This document shows, one piece after another, positions 6,280-12,296 of a stretch of DNA of 12,296 nucleotides. The notes under the pieces are model-generated. The model was given only the letters and a program-made list of their open reading frames with translations, was not told the DNA's origin and did no database searches. The first letter of the stretch is position 1. Each line of letters opens with the position of its first letter. A program made the translations under genes and the position numbers. The stretch is from Actinoplanes liguriensis (GTDB taxonomy: Bacteria; Actinomycetota; Actinomycetes; Mycobacteriales; Micromonosporaceae), in assembly GCA_000715855.1 (NCBI GenBank), contig KL571226.1:3776-16071 (forward strand). Reading direction: 5' to 3'.

Positions 6280-7728
6280 GTGGAGCTGCGCGACTACATC
6301 CGGGTCGCTCGGAAACGGTGGTGGATGCTGCTCGCCGCCACCCTGGCCGCACTGGGCATCGCCGCGCTGATCACGGCGCAGACCACCCCGCTGTACGCCA
6401 CGTCGGTCACCTTCTTCATCACCACCCCGAACGACGGGGTGTCCGACGCGTACCAGGGTGGGCTCTTCTCCCAGCAGCGGGTCAGGTCGTACCAGACCCT
6501 GCTGACCAGCGACCGCCTCGCGGCTCTCGTCGCGCAGAACCGGAGCCTCGGGCTGACCGCCGCCGAGGTCCGCGAGCGGATCTCCGCCGAGGCGATCCCG
6601 GAGACCGTCCTGCTGCGGGCCACCGTCACCGACAGCTCCCGCGCGCGGTCACAGCTCGTCGCCACCGCGGTCGCCGACCGCTTCAAGACCCGGGTCGAGT
6701 CCCTGGAGACACCGCCCGGCCAGCAGGTCTCCGCCGTGAAGGTCGAGGTCGCCTCCGGCCCGGAGACCGAGGAGGACCCGGTGTCCCCGCGCCCGGTGCG
6801 CAACCTCGCGATCGGGGCGGTGCTCGGGCTGCTCACCGGCCTGGGCGCGGCGTTCCTGCGCGACCTGCTCGACACCACGGTCAAGACCCGGGAAGGACTG
6901 CAGGAGCTCACCGGCGCGCCGCTGATCGCCGCGGTGCCGTTCGACGCCGAGCTCCGGTCCGAACCGCTGGTCCTAGCCGGCCCCGGGCACGCCGCGCGCG
7001 CCGAGGCGCTGCGCCAGCTCCGGACCAACCTGCAGTACGTCGACGTCGACCAGGAGGTCAAGACCCTGGTCCTGAGCAGCGCGGTGCCGGGCGAAGGCAA
7101 GTCGTCGACGGCCTGCGGGCTCGCCATGCTCTGCGCCGAGGCCGGCCAGCGGGTCCTGATCGTCGACGCCGACCTGCGCCGGCCGAAGGTCGCCGAATAC
7201 CTCGGGGTCGAAGGCACCGTCGGACTCACCTCGGTGCTGGTCGGCCAGGCCTCGATCGACGACGTGCTGCACCGGTACAGCAGCCAGCTCTTCGTCCTGC
7301 CGAGCGGCTCACTCCCGCCGAACCCGAGCGAGCTCCTCGGCTCGCAGCAGATGGCGGACCTGCTCGGCGAGCTGCGGGAACGCTTCGACACCGTGCTGAT
7401 CGACTGCCCGGCGCTCCTGCCGGTCACCGACGCCGCGGTGGTCGCCGGCCTGGCCGACGGCGCGCTGCTCCTCGCCCGCGCCGGCAAGACCACGGCGGCG
7501 CAGGTGAACACGGCGGTGAGCGCTTTGCGGGCGGTGGACGCGCGGCTGCTGGGGTGCGTGCTGAACATGCTGGCCTCGAAGGGCGCCGACGCCTATTACT
7601 ACTACGAGGACTACTCGTCGAAGGACGGCGGCAGCCACCGCCGCCGCACCGACAACGAGCCCGAGACTCCCCCGGCCGCCCTCTCCGGCCTGCTCTCGTC
7701 CCGGCCGGGCGGGAGTGCACCACCATGA
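6280..7728 (+). CDS. Polysaccharide chain-length determinant fused to BY-type tyrosine kinase (Wzc/CpsD-like)
   Basis: This 482-residue inner-membrane protein controls polysaccharide chain length and export. The Wzz domain has TM1 at about 14-33, a short external part at about 34-172 (much smaller than that of proteobacterial Wzc) ending in a P-rich V-S-P-R-P motif, and TM2 at about 174-193. The cytoplasmic BY-kinase domain follows: Walker A VPGEGKSS (269-276), Walker A' VLIVDADLRRP (292-302) and Walker B VLIDCP (372-377). A tyrosine cluster, YYYYEDY (439-445), is the expected autophosphorylation site, followed by a 37-residue Pro/Ser/Arg-rich tail. Fusion of both domains in one chain is typical of actinobacteria. 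The GTG at 6280 is backed by GGGAGGG about 6 nt upstream, and the protein starts M-E-L-R-D-Y as usual. The next gene starts 37 bp downstream, so they probably form an operon. Confidence 0.95.
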   Translation: MELRDYIRVARKRWWMLLAATLAALGIAALITAQTTPLYATSVTFFITTPNDGVSDAYQGGLFSQQRVRSYQTLLTSDRLAALVAQNRSLGLTAAEVRERISAEAIPETVLLRATVTDSSRARSQLVATAVADRFKTRVESLETPPGQQVSAVKVEVASGPETEEDPVSPRPVRNLAIGAVLGLLTGLGAAFLRDLLDTTVKTREGLQELTGAPLIAAVPFDAELRSEPLVLAGPGHAARAEALRQLRTNLQYVDVDQEVKTLVLSSAVPGEGKSSTACGLAMLCAEAGQRVLIVDADLRRPKVAEYLGVEGTVGLTSVLVGQASIDDVLHRYSSQLFVLPSGSLPPNPSELLGSQQMADLLGELRERFDTVLIDCPALLPVTDAAVVAGLADGALLLARAGKTTAAQVNTAVSALRAVDARLLGCVLNMLASKGADAYYYYEDYSSKDGGSHRRRTDNEPETPPAALSGLLSSRPGGSAPP

Positions 7729-7765
7729 TCGCCGTAAGCCACCGAAACCCGGGTGGATAGGGCCG

Positions 7766-9073
7766 ATGACGTTGTTCTCCGATCGATCCCGAAATCTCGA
7801 TTTCGCCTTCGGCGCGCTGGTGTCATTGCCGGCGCTGTCACTCCTCATGACCGGCGGGGACGGGCTGGTCCAACTCCTCGCCCTGGTCTACACGGCGATT
7901 CTCGTGCTCTCGCTGTTCCACCCGAACGCCGGGCTCGCATTCTCGCTCCAAGCCCTCTTCGTGCAGATGAGCATCTACAGCGAGCCGCTCCGATCAAACC
8001 TGATCGACATACGCATCCTGGTGCCGCCGGTCATAGCCTCGACGGCGCTGGGATCGCTCTGGCGGAACCCGCAGGCGGACGGCTCCCCAGTCCGTACCTC
8101 GGTGCTGCGCTTCGCCCTCCCCCTTGTGGCGATCCTGAGCTTCACCAGCCTCGCGTGGAGCATCAATCCCACCGGCACGCTGATTCGCGCGGCCAGCCTG
8201 CTCGCCGTCAGCACCCTGTGCGCCGCGGTGGTGCGTACCGTCGACATCGTCTCCCTGATACGAATGTTCGCCATGCTCGGCTGGCTGATCATCGGGGCTT
8301 GTGTCCTTGCATGGCTTCTGATGCCGAGCACCGCCATCGAACAGCGTCGTCTACGCGGGCTGTTCGAGAACGCGAACGGGCTCGCCGCCTTCCTGGTCGT
8401 ACTGACACCGATCTTGTTAGTGCAGTTACGCCGGTTGCGTTGGCCAGCCGCGGCAGCCATAGCGGTGCTCGGCATCTCCACCGGGTCCCGGGCCGGTTGC
8501 GCCGCGTTGGGAGTAGAGCTCCTGGTGCTCGCCTCGGCCTCTCGTGGCGCGACAGCTCGCATAGCGTGCATCGCGGCCGGTGCTACTGCCAGCGCCTGTG
8601 TCGTAATTCGTGCGCTGCAGACCGGCCTCTTCCTGGACGCTCCGATCATGCTTCTGCGCAACACAGACTCCCGAAGCGAGCAATGGGCCTACGGCCTCAG
8701 TTACTTTCATGCCCATCCGTGGACCGGCGTCGGCATGGGATCGCTGCCGTCCGGAGACATTGCGGGGTTCATGCCCGAAGCCCTGGCCACCGTGGGAGTC
8801 GTCGGCACCGCGATCCTCATTCTCCCCGTTCTGTTCCTGATGATCCTTGCCGCACGCGCCCAGGGCATGTTCATGGCGCTGGTCAGTGGCTCGATGGTCG
8901 ACATCTTCTTCGAGCCCTGGCTCTTCTCCGGCGGATCGATGATCTGCGTGCTCTTCTGGGTGCTCGCCCTTCATCCGGCCACACCCGCCTATACCGGGCT
9001 GATACGCGTCCGGCCGATCCGCCTGGCTGCCCATTCCACGGCTCGGCGTAGCTCACCAGCGACGAACAGGTAG
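7766..9073 (+). CDS. O-antigen ligase/Wzy-like polymerase, multi-spanning membrane protein
   Basis: This 435-residue, very hydrophobic protein has about 10-12 predicted membrane helices (for example 14-28, 34-51, 83-99, 115-130, 142-157, 167-186, 204-221, 227-240, 265-285, 341-362, 390-404). It matches the O-antigen ligase/Wzy_C family pattern: GLFENANGLA (198-207), STGSRAG (238-244), and the external loop R-S-E-Q-W-A-Y-G (303-310) leading to HPWTGVGMGS (317-326), then EPWLFSGG (383-390). Such proteins polymerise or ligate lipid-linked glycans on the outer face of the membrane. The ATG at 7766, with AGGG about 5 nt upstream, is preferred to an in-frame GTG at 7715 that would overlap the kinase gene and add a non-hydrophobic His/Pro-rich stretch. 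Two TTA leucine codons (8417-8419 and 8426-8428) are rare in this DNA. Its 3' end overlaps the convergent flippase gene by 85 bp. Confidence 0.88.
   Translation: MTLFSDRSRNLDFAFGALVSLPALSLLMTGGDGLVQLLALVYTAILVLSLFHPNAGLAFSLQALFVQMSIYSEPLRSNLIDIRILVPPVIASTALGSLWRNPQADGSPVRTSVLRFALPLVAILSFTSLAWSINPTGTLIRAASLLAVSTLCAAVVRTVDIVSLIRMFAMLGWLIIGACVLAWLLMPSTAIEQRRLRGLFENANGLAAFLVVLTPILLVQLRRLRWPAAAAIAVLGISTGSRAGCAALGVELLVLASASRGATARIACIAAGATASACVVIRALQTGLFLDAPIMLLRNTDSRSEQWAYGLSYFHAHPWTGVGMGSLPSGDIAGFMPEALATVGVVGTAILILPVLFLMILAARAQGMFMALVSGSMVDIFFEPWLFSGGSMICVLFWVLALHPATPAYTGLIRVRPIRLAAHSTARRSSPATNR
8417..8428 (+). promoter_or_regulatory. Two TTA leucine codons in the polymerase-like gene
   Basis: In the frame of the polymerase-like gene, codons 218 (8417-8419) and 221 (8426-8428) are TTA. 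In streptomycetes TTA is decoded only by the bldA tRNA, whose supply is developmental. Whether that control operates in this organism is inference. Confidence 0.5.
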
Positions 9074-10614
9074 ACGATCGCGCCGGCAGAAACCGCAATG
9101 AAAACCGAGGCGTACCCGGCAAGGGTTCTGAGGACATTCAGGACTACCACCTCCGCCGCCCCTGCGGACAACGCGGCGAACAATATGCGGACATGGCTGA
9201 GAACCGTGATCCGCGACCGAGCCCGGCAGAGTCTTCGATTCAAGAGCATCCCGGCGACAAGGCACCCCGACGAATACGCCACGACGTAAGTGGCAGGCAG
9301 TCCAGCCAATGCCTTGCGATCGGGGAGAAACTCGGCGGACGCGGCGAATCCAGCAACCGCGACCGCGCCGACGAGAAGATTCAGCAGGGCCGCCGTGCGG
9401 GTGTCCTGCAGGGCGTTGAAGGCTGTCAGGAACGCCGCATAGATCGCGAACGGCACTACAGCGAACCCGAAGGTACGCACCGTCATGGCGACCAGTTCGA
9501 CGGCAGCCAAGATGCTGTTGCCGTGGGCGAACAGCAGGTCGCTCATGGCTGGCCCGAGCGCGAACAACGTGGCTCCCGCCGGAGCGGTGACGAAAAGGAT
9601 CAGACGGATGCTCCGGCTCACGTTCGCGACCAAGTCATCGTCGTCATGAATGGCTGCCGCACGGCTCAGTCGCGGCAGGACCGCCGTGTTCACCGACACT
9701 GCGGCTACGGCGTATGGAACGTGGAAGACGGCAAAACCGGTCTGGTAGGCGCTGACCGCACCCTGACCCAGGTGGGACGCCGACCGTATCGCCATGGTGT
9801 AGGCGGACTGATTGGCAGCTACCGACAGCAGCACCCAGGCCCCGAGCCGAACGGTGCGCCTGAGTTCCATACCGGTGCCGCGATGCCTTAACCGTGTGAA
9901 GAACCCCTGGCGCCGGAGCGTCCAGAGGATCACGAGGACCTGACCGGCAACGCCGGCCGTGGTTCCGGCGCCCAGAAGGAGCTTCTGAGGGGTGGACATC
10001 TCACGCAGGTCGGTGGTGCCACCAACCGTGATATACGCAATGCCGACCAGGATGACGATGACATTGTTGACGGCCGGCGCCCACATGGGGGCGCTGTGTC
10101 CACTCAGCGAGTTCAGCACCGCGGCTCCGGTGGCACCGATCCCGTACAACGCGATCTGCGGCAAGAAGAACCAGCTCAGAGCAACGGCAAAGTGGTGCTG
10201 GTCCGGGCTCATCCCCGGCGAGAGGAGTTCGACCAGCATGGGGGCGACGGCCATGCTGAGAGCAACGACCCCCGTGAGGCCGGCCGTGACCACCAGGAGC
10301 AGGCGTTGGGCGTAGACGATGCCGGCGGTCCGGTCCCGGAGGATCGCCCGGCTCACCATCGGCACGACCAAGCTCGTCGCCAATCCACCGAACAGAAGTT
10401 CATAGGCGACGTTCGGCATCGTGTTGGCGACGTTATAGCTGTCGAACAGTTCGGTGCCGAGCCCCAGCGCGGCACTCAACACCACGACCCGCCCGAATCC
10501 GGTGACACGGGAGGCCAGCACGCCGATCGCCATCCCGCGCCCAACACTCAGCAACGAAGCGGGCTGGGCGGATCGGTCCGGCGTGACCCGGGCGGCCGGC
10601 GCCTCGTCAGCCAT
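8989..10614 (-). CDS. MurJ/MviN-family lipid-linked glycan flippase
   Basis: This 541-residue integral membrane protein of the MOP superfamily (MurJ/MviN branch) has about 14 helices spread over residues 25-530 and a short charged tail. Signatures are S-R-V-T-G-F-G-R (35-42, the MurJ SRxxGFxR box with the substrate-contacting Arg), PNVAYELLFGG (67-77), AP-x-x-A-P-A-V-N-N (175-184) and FFLPQIALYG (149-158). MurJ flips lipid II; location in an exopolysaccharide operon suggests a Wzx-like role with another lipid-linked glycan. It has no C-terminal kinase-like or extracytoplasmic domain of the kind fused to mycobacterial MviN. The ATG at 10614 shares its A with the TGA of the CDP-alcohol phosphotransferase gene (TGATG), so the two are translationally coupled. 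A reading frame extends upstream but has no family similarity. A TTA codon is at 9891-9889 (L242). GC appears lower than in adjacent genes. Confidence 0.93.
   Translation of the reverse strand: MADEAPAARVTPDRSAQPASLLSVGRGMAIGVLASRVTGFGRVVVLSAALGLGTELFDSYNVANTMPNVAYELLFGGLATSLVVPMVSRAILRDRTAGIVYAQRLLLVVTAGLTGVVALSMAVAPMLVELLSPGMSPDQHHFAVALSWFFLPQIALYGIGATGAAVLNSLSGHSAPMWAPAVNNVIVILVGIAYITVGGTTDLREMSTPQKLLLGAGTTAGVAGQVLVILWTLRRQGFFTRLRHRGTGMELRRTVRLGAWVLLSVAANQSAYTMAIRSASHLGQGAVSAYQTGFAVFHVPYAVAAVSVNTAVLPRLSRAAAIHDDDDLVANVSRSIRLILFVTAPAGATLFALGPAMSDLLFAHGNSILAAVELVAMTVRTFGFAVVPFAIYAAFLTAFNALQDTRTAALLNLLVGAVAVAGFAASAEFLPDRKALAGLPATYVVAYSSGCLVAGMLLNRRLCRARSRITVLSHVRILFAALSAGAAEVVVLNVLRTLAGYASVFIAVSAGAIVYLFVAGELRRAVEWAARRIGRTRISPV
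9889..9891 (-). promoter_or_regulatory. TTA leucine codon in the MurJ-like gene
   Basis: Codon 242 of the flippase gene is TTA. None was noticed in the flanking GlgX, FkbM, kinase, CDP-alcohol phosphotransferase or GT4 genes when read by eye, so TTA use is confined to the flippase and polymerase genes. Confidence 0.5.
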
Positions 10615-11351
10615 CACCGCCGCCGCGGCCGAAGACTTACCGCCGCCGCCTTCGCCACTCTCGCCAGAAGGAACGCCGTGCTGACAGCGGTGACGGCGAG
10701 CAGGAACAGGTCCAGGTGGTCCGGCATGAAGATCAGGAGAACGGCGTACGCCGTGAGGAACACCGAATAGTCGAAGACGAGGCTGCCGGCCCGGATGATC
10801 GCCCGGTTGTTGTCGGCGAACAGGCTTCCCGCGGCCGGCCCGCTGGTGACCATCACCGAGGCACAGAGATTGATCATCACGGCGCAGGCGAATGCGGGCC
10901 CGAGCCACCGTGGCATCTGCGGAACGTGAGCGCCGGCGGTCACCACGATCGCGACGACGACCGAGGCGTGCACGGCCAGGTCGCACAGGACGTCCAACCG
11001 CGCCCCGGCTTCGCTGCTGCGCTCGGTGTACCGGGCGAGCTGCCCGTCAGCGCAGTCGAAGCAGTAGGCCGCCTGCCACAGCACGAAGGCGCCGAGCCCG
11101 GCGAGCGGACCGGCCCCGGACCGCGTGGTGGCGACGAGGCCCAGCAGTACCGAACCACCCACGCCCAGAATGAGGTTGAGCAGCGTGAGAACACTCGGGG
11201 CGAGGCCGAGCCGGTGGGCCGGCACGCAAAGGGCGGCCCCGACCCGCTGGTTCACCGCCACGGTGAGCAGACCCCCACCCCGCATCCGCAGCCAGAAGTC
11301 CCGGGCATGTGGTCCCTGCCGGGTGGCCGAGCCGGCGATCTGGGTGGTCAT
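10614..11351 (-). CDS. CDP-alcohol phosphatidyltransferase-family membrane enzyme
   Basis: This 245-residue enzyme carries the complete CDP-alcohol phosphotransferase signature D-x2-D-G-x2-A-R-x8-G-x3-D-x3-D, with D99, D102, G103, A106, R107, G116, D120 and D124. These residues bind two metal ions and a CDP-alcohol and move the phospho-alcohol to an acceptor hydroxyl. Membrane helices are at about 52-73, 83-97, 125-141, 152-170, 190-208 and 213-230, with an N-terminal amphipathic segment (about 28-50) that ends in L-A-P-S-x-L-T. The exact donor (CDP-glycerol lipid, CDP-inositol, CDP-diacylglycerol) cannot be read from the sequence. It sits between a GT4 glycosyltransferase (27-bp gap) and the flippase (1-base overlap), so a role in making or decorating a lipid-linked glycan is more likely than housekeeping phospholipid synthesis. 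The ATG at 11351 is fixed by GGAGGAG (11363-11357). Confidence 0.9.
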   Translation of the reverse strand: MTTQIAGSATRQGPHARDFWLRMRGGGLLTVAVNQRVGAALCVPAHRLGLAPSVLTLLNLILGVGGSVLLGLVATTRSGAGPLAGLGAFVLWQAAYCFDCADGQLARYTERSSEAGARLDVLCDLAVHASVVVAIVVTAGAHVPQMPRWLGPAFACAVMINLCASVMVTSGPAAGSLFADNNRAIIRAGSLVFDYSVFLTAYAVLLIFMPDHLDLFLLAVTAVSTAFLLARVAKAAAVSLRPRRR

Positions 11352-11356
11352 CGACG

Positions 11357-11363
11357 CTCCTCC
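11357..11363 (-). promoter_or_regulatory. Shine-Dalgarno for the CDP-alcohol phosphotransferase
   Basis: GGAGGAG on the minus strand ends 5 nt before the ATG at 11351, in the 27-bp gap after the GT4 stop. It decides the start, and the short gap leaves little room for a separate promoter. Confidence 0.75.
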
Positions 11364-11378
11364 GATCCGGCGACCACG

Positions 11379-12282
11379 TCACCGGGCCAACGTTGCCAGA
11401 AAGTTCTCGTTGCTCACTCGGGCTCGCCAGGCCGCGTACGCCGTCCCGGCAGCGTGCCGTGCAGCAAGGCGCTCGGCCGCGGGCTGGGCCATCACCTGTT
11501 CGATCCGCTCGGCGAGCCGGGCGGCCGTCGGCTCCCGGATCACCGCACCGCCACCGGTGGCGAGGACCGGCGTCCACGGCGTGCGGTCGGAGCAGATCAC
11601 CGGGCACGACGCCGAGAGACTCTCCGCGATGACGTGGCCGAAGCTCTCGCCGCGGGTCGGGAACAGGAACGCGTCGTAGCGCCGGAAGGTCTCCCGTACC
11701 GCGTCGGGCTGCAGTTCACCGCGGTAACGAACCCGGGTCGCCAGCCCGCCCCCGTCGATCATCTCCTGGCACCGCTGCCAGTAGCCGGCGTCCTCCACCG
11801 GCCCGAAGACGTCGAGATCGGCGGATCCGGGCAACCGGCCGAACGCCTCGATCACCATCAGCAGGTTCTTGTGCGGCACGATCCGGCTCGCGTGCACGAA
11901 TCGGGGCCGCTCCTGGACGACGACGGGAGCCAGCGGCGACGGCGGCAGAGGCACCTGATCCAGGCCGATTCGCACGGTGGCCCACGGGAAGACCCGCATG
12001 ATCTGGGCGGCCTCGGCCTCGGTGGACGCGTGCCAGGTCGCGTTCACACCCTTCAGCAACGGTCCCCAGACCCGTGCGAACGGCCGCTTCTTCCAGGCCT
12101 TCCGGGCCAGCGCCCCGGGCGACAGCTCCCCGCGAGGCGCCACCACCACGCGATCCGCCCGGACGAGACCGAGACTGCGGGCGACGATCGGGACGACCGT
12201 GAACGCCGGCGACCAGAGGCTGTTGACGTACAGCACGTCGTACGACGTGCCGCGCAGCCGGCGCCAGAGGCCGAGCCAGGCC
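11379..12282 (-). CDS. GT4-family (GT-B) glycosyltransferase, 5' partial
   Basis: 300 residues are visible; the N-terminus is lost at the right edge, where reading continues upstream in frame (A-W-L-G-L-W-R-R-L-R-G-T-S-Y-D) into adapter. This is a GT-B retaining glycosyltransferase that transfers a nucleotide-activated sugar at the cytoplasmic membrane face. In visible-residue numbering, N-S-L-W-S-P (20-25) and APRGELSPGAL (48-58) belong to the acceptor-side domain. F-V-H-A-S-R-I-V-P-H-K-N-L (128-140) contains the Arg/Lys pair that binds the donor phosphate, and F-P-T-R-G-E-S-F-G-H-V-I-A-E (207-220) is the E-x7-E motif with E212 and E220. The A-P-R-G-x-L-S motif is common in exopolysaccharide and wall-glycan transferases. 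A GTG at 12236 could look like a start but would discard conserved N-terminal sequence. It is first in view of an operon with the CDP-alcohol phosphotransferase and the flippase. Confidence 0.93.
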
Positions 12283-12296
12283 CTGTCTCTTATACA
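12283..12296 (-). other. Tn5/Nextera mosaic-end remnant (library artefact)
   Basis: CTGTCTCTTATACA is the exact reverse complement of the first 14 bases of the window and is Tn5 mosaic-end sequence. It is adapter and not genome, and it truncates the GT4 gene. Confidence 0.97.

Noticed and set aside
6255-7760. 501-codon plus-strand frame starting ATG 6255
   Set aside because: It is out of frame with the Wzz/kinase, which has all its motifs in the 6280 frame.
7724-7760. Tiny ORF ATG 7724 to TAG 7760 (11 residues)
   Set aside because: There is no ribosome-binding site and no recognisable leader-peptide composition; it is likely chance.
7715-7765. GTG 7715 as start of the polymerase-like gene
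   Set aside because: It would overlap the kinase gene and its GGGCGGGA is too close to the GTG; the extra 17 residues are not hydrophobic, and ATG 7766 fits better.
10615-10986. N-terminal extension of the flippase frame up to 10986
   Set aside because: The extension lies inside the CDP-alcohol phosphotransferase gene, has no membrane or family pattern, and the TGATG coupling gives a natural ATG at 10614.
1-12296. A composite transposon with terminal inverted repeats
   Set aside because: The terminal repeats are exact Tn5 library mosaic-end sequence, no transposase gene is present, and genes are cut mid-frame at both ends.
1-12296. tRNA, rRNA, CRISPR array, riboswitch or prophage
   Set aside because: Reading both strands gave no cloverleaf, no spaced repeat array, no recognised riboswitch core and no phage genes.

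Overview
The window is high-GC, densely packed DNA from an actinobacterium. The evidence is GTG starts, several start codons without a Shine-Dalgarno, a DUF397 gene, a MerR/transglycosylase pair and a one-chain actinobacterial-type Wzz/BY-kinase. The mix fits Micromonosporaceae (Actinoplanes-like), but that placement is an inference. Both ends carry 14 nt of Tn5/Nextera mosaic end (1-14 and 12283-12296), so the terminal genes are cut by library construction and not by biology.

Left part (15-3071): on the minus strand lie a divergent GH32-type beta-fructosidase-like gene (3' end missing) that lacks the family's acid/base glutamate, a lone DUF397 gene with no HTH partner in view, and a DUF72 gene. 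Diverging from DUF72 on the plus strand is a MerR regulator whose stop codon overlaps the GTG of a secreted lysozyme-fold (transglycosylase-like) protein. A strong hairpin follows it.

Middle (3218-6197): on the minus strand, an FkbM-type methyltransferase lies upstream of a complete glycogen debranching enzyme, GlgX.

Right part (6280-12282): a surface polysaccharide export locus. On the plus strand are a chain-length determinant fused to a bacterial tyrosine kinase, followed by an O-antigen ligase/Wzy-like polymerase. Converging on them from the right, on the minus strand, is a tight operon: a GT4 glycosyltransferase (5' end missing), a CDP-alcohol phosphotransferase and a MurJ/MviN-type flippase. 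The polymerase and flippase genes overlap tail to tail by 85 bp. Both carry rare TTA leucine codons and look less GC-rich than their neighbours.

Working model (inference): the GT4 enzyme builds a lipid-linked glycan, the CDP-alcohol phosphotransferase adds or makes a phospho-alcohol-containing part, the MurJ-like protein flips it, the Wzy-like protein polymerises or ligates it, and the Wzz/kinase sets length and export. The FkbM enzyme, divergent from the kinase gene, may O-methylate the product. The most unusual points are the CDP-alcohol phosphotransferase inside a Wzx/Wzy-like set, the overlapping TTA-containing flippase/polymerase pair, and the GH32 protein without its acid/base residue. 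No tRNA, rRNA, CRISPR, insertion sequence or phage gene is visible, and no gene-free stretch exceeds 300 bases.
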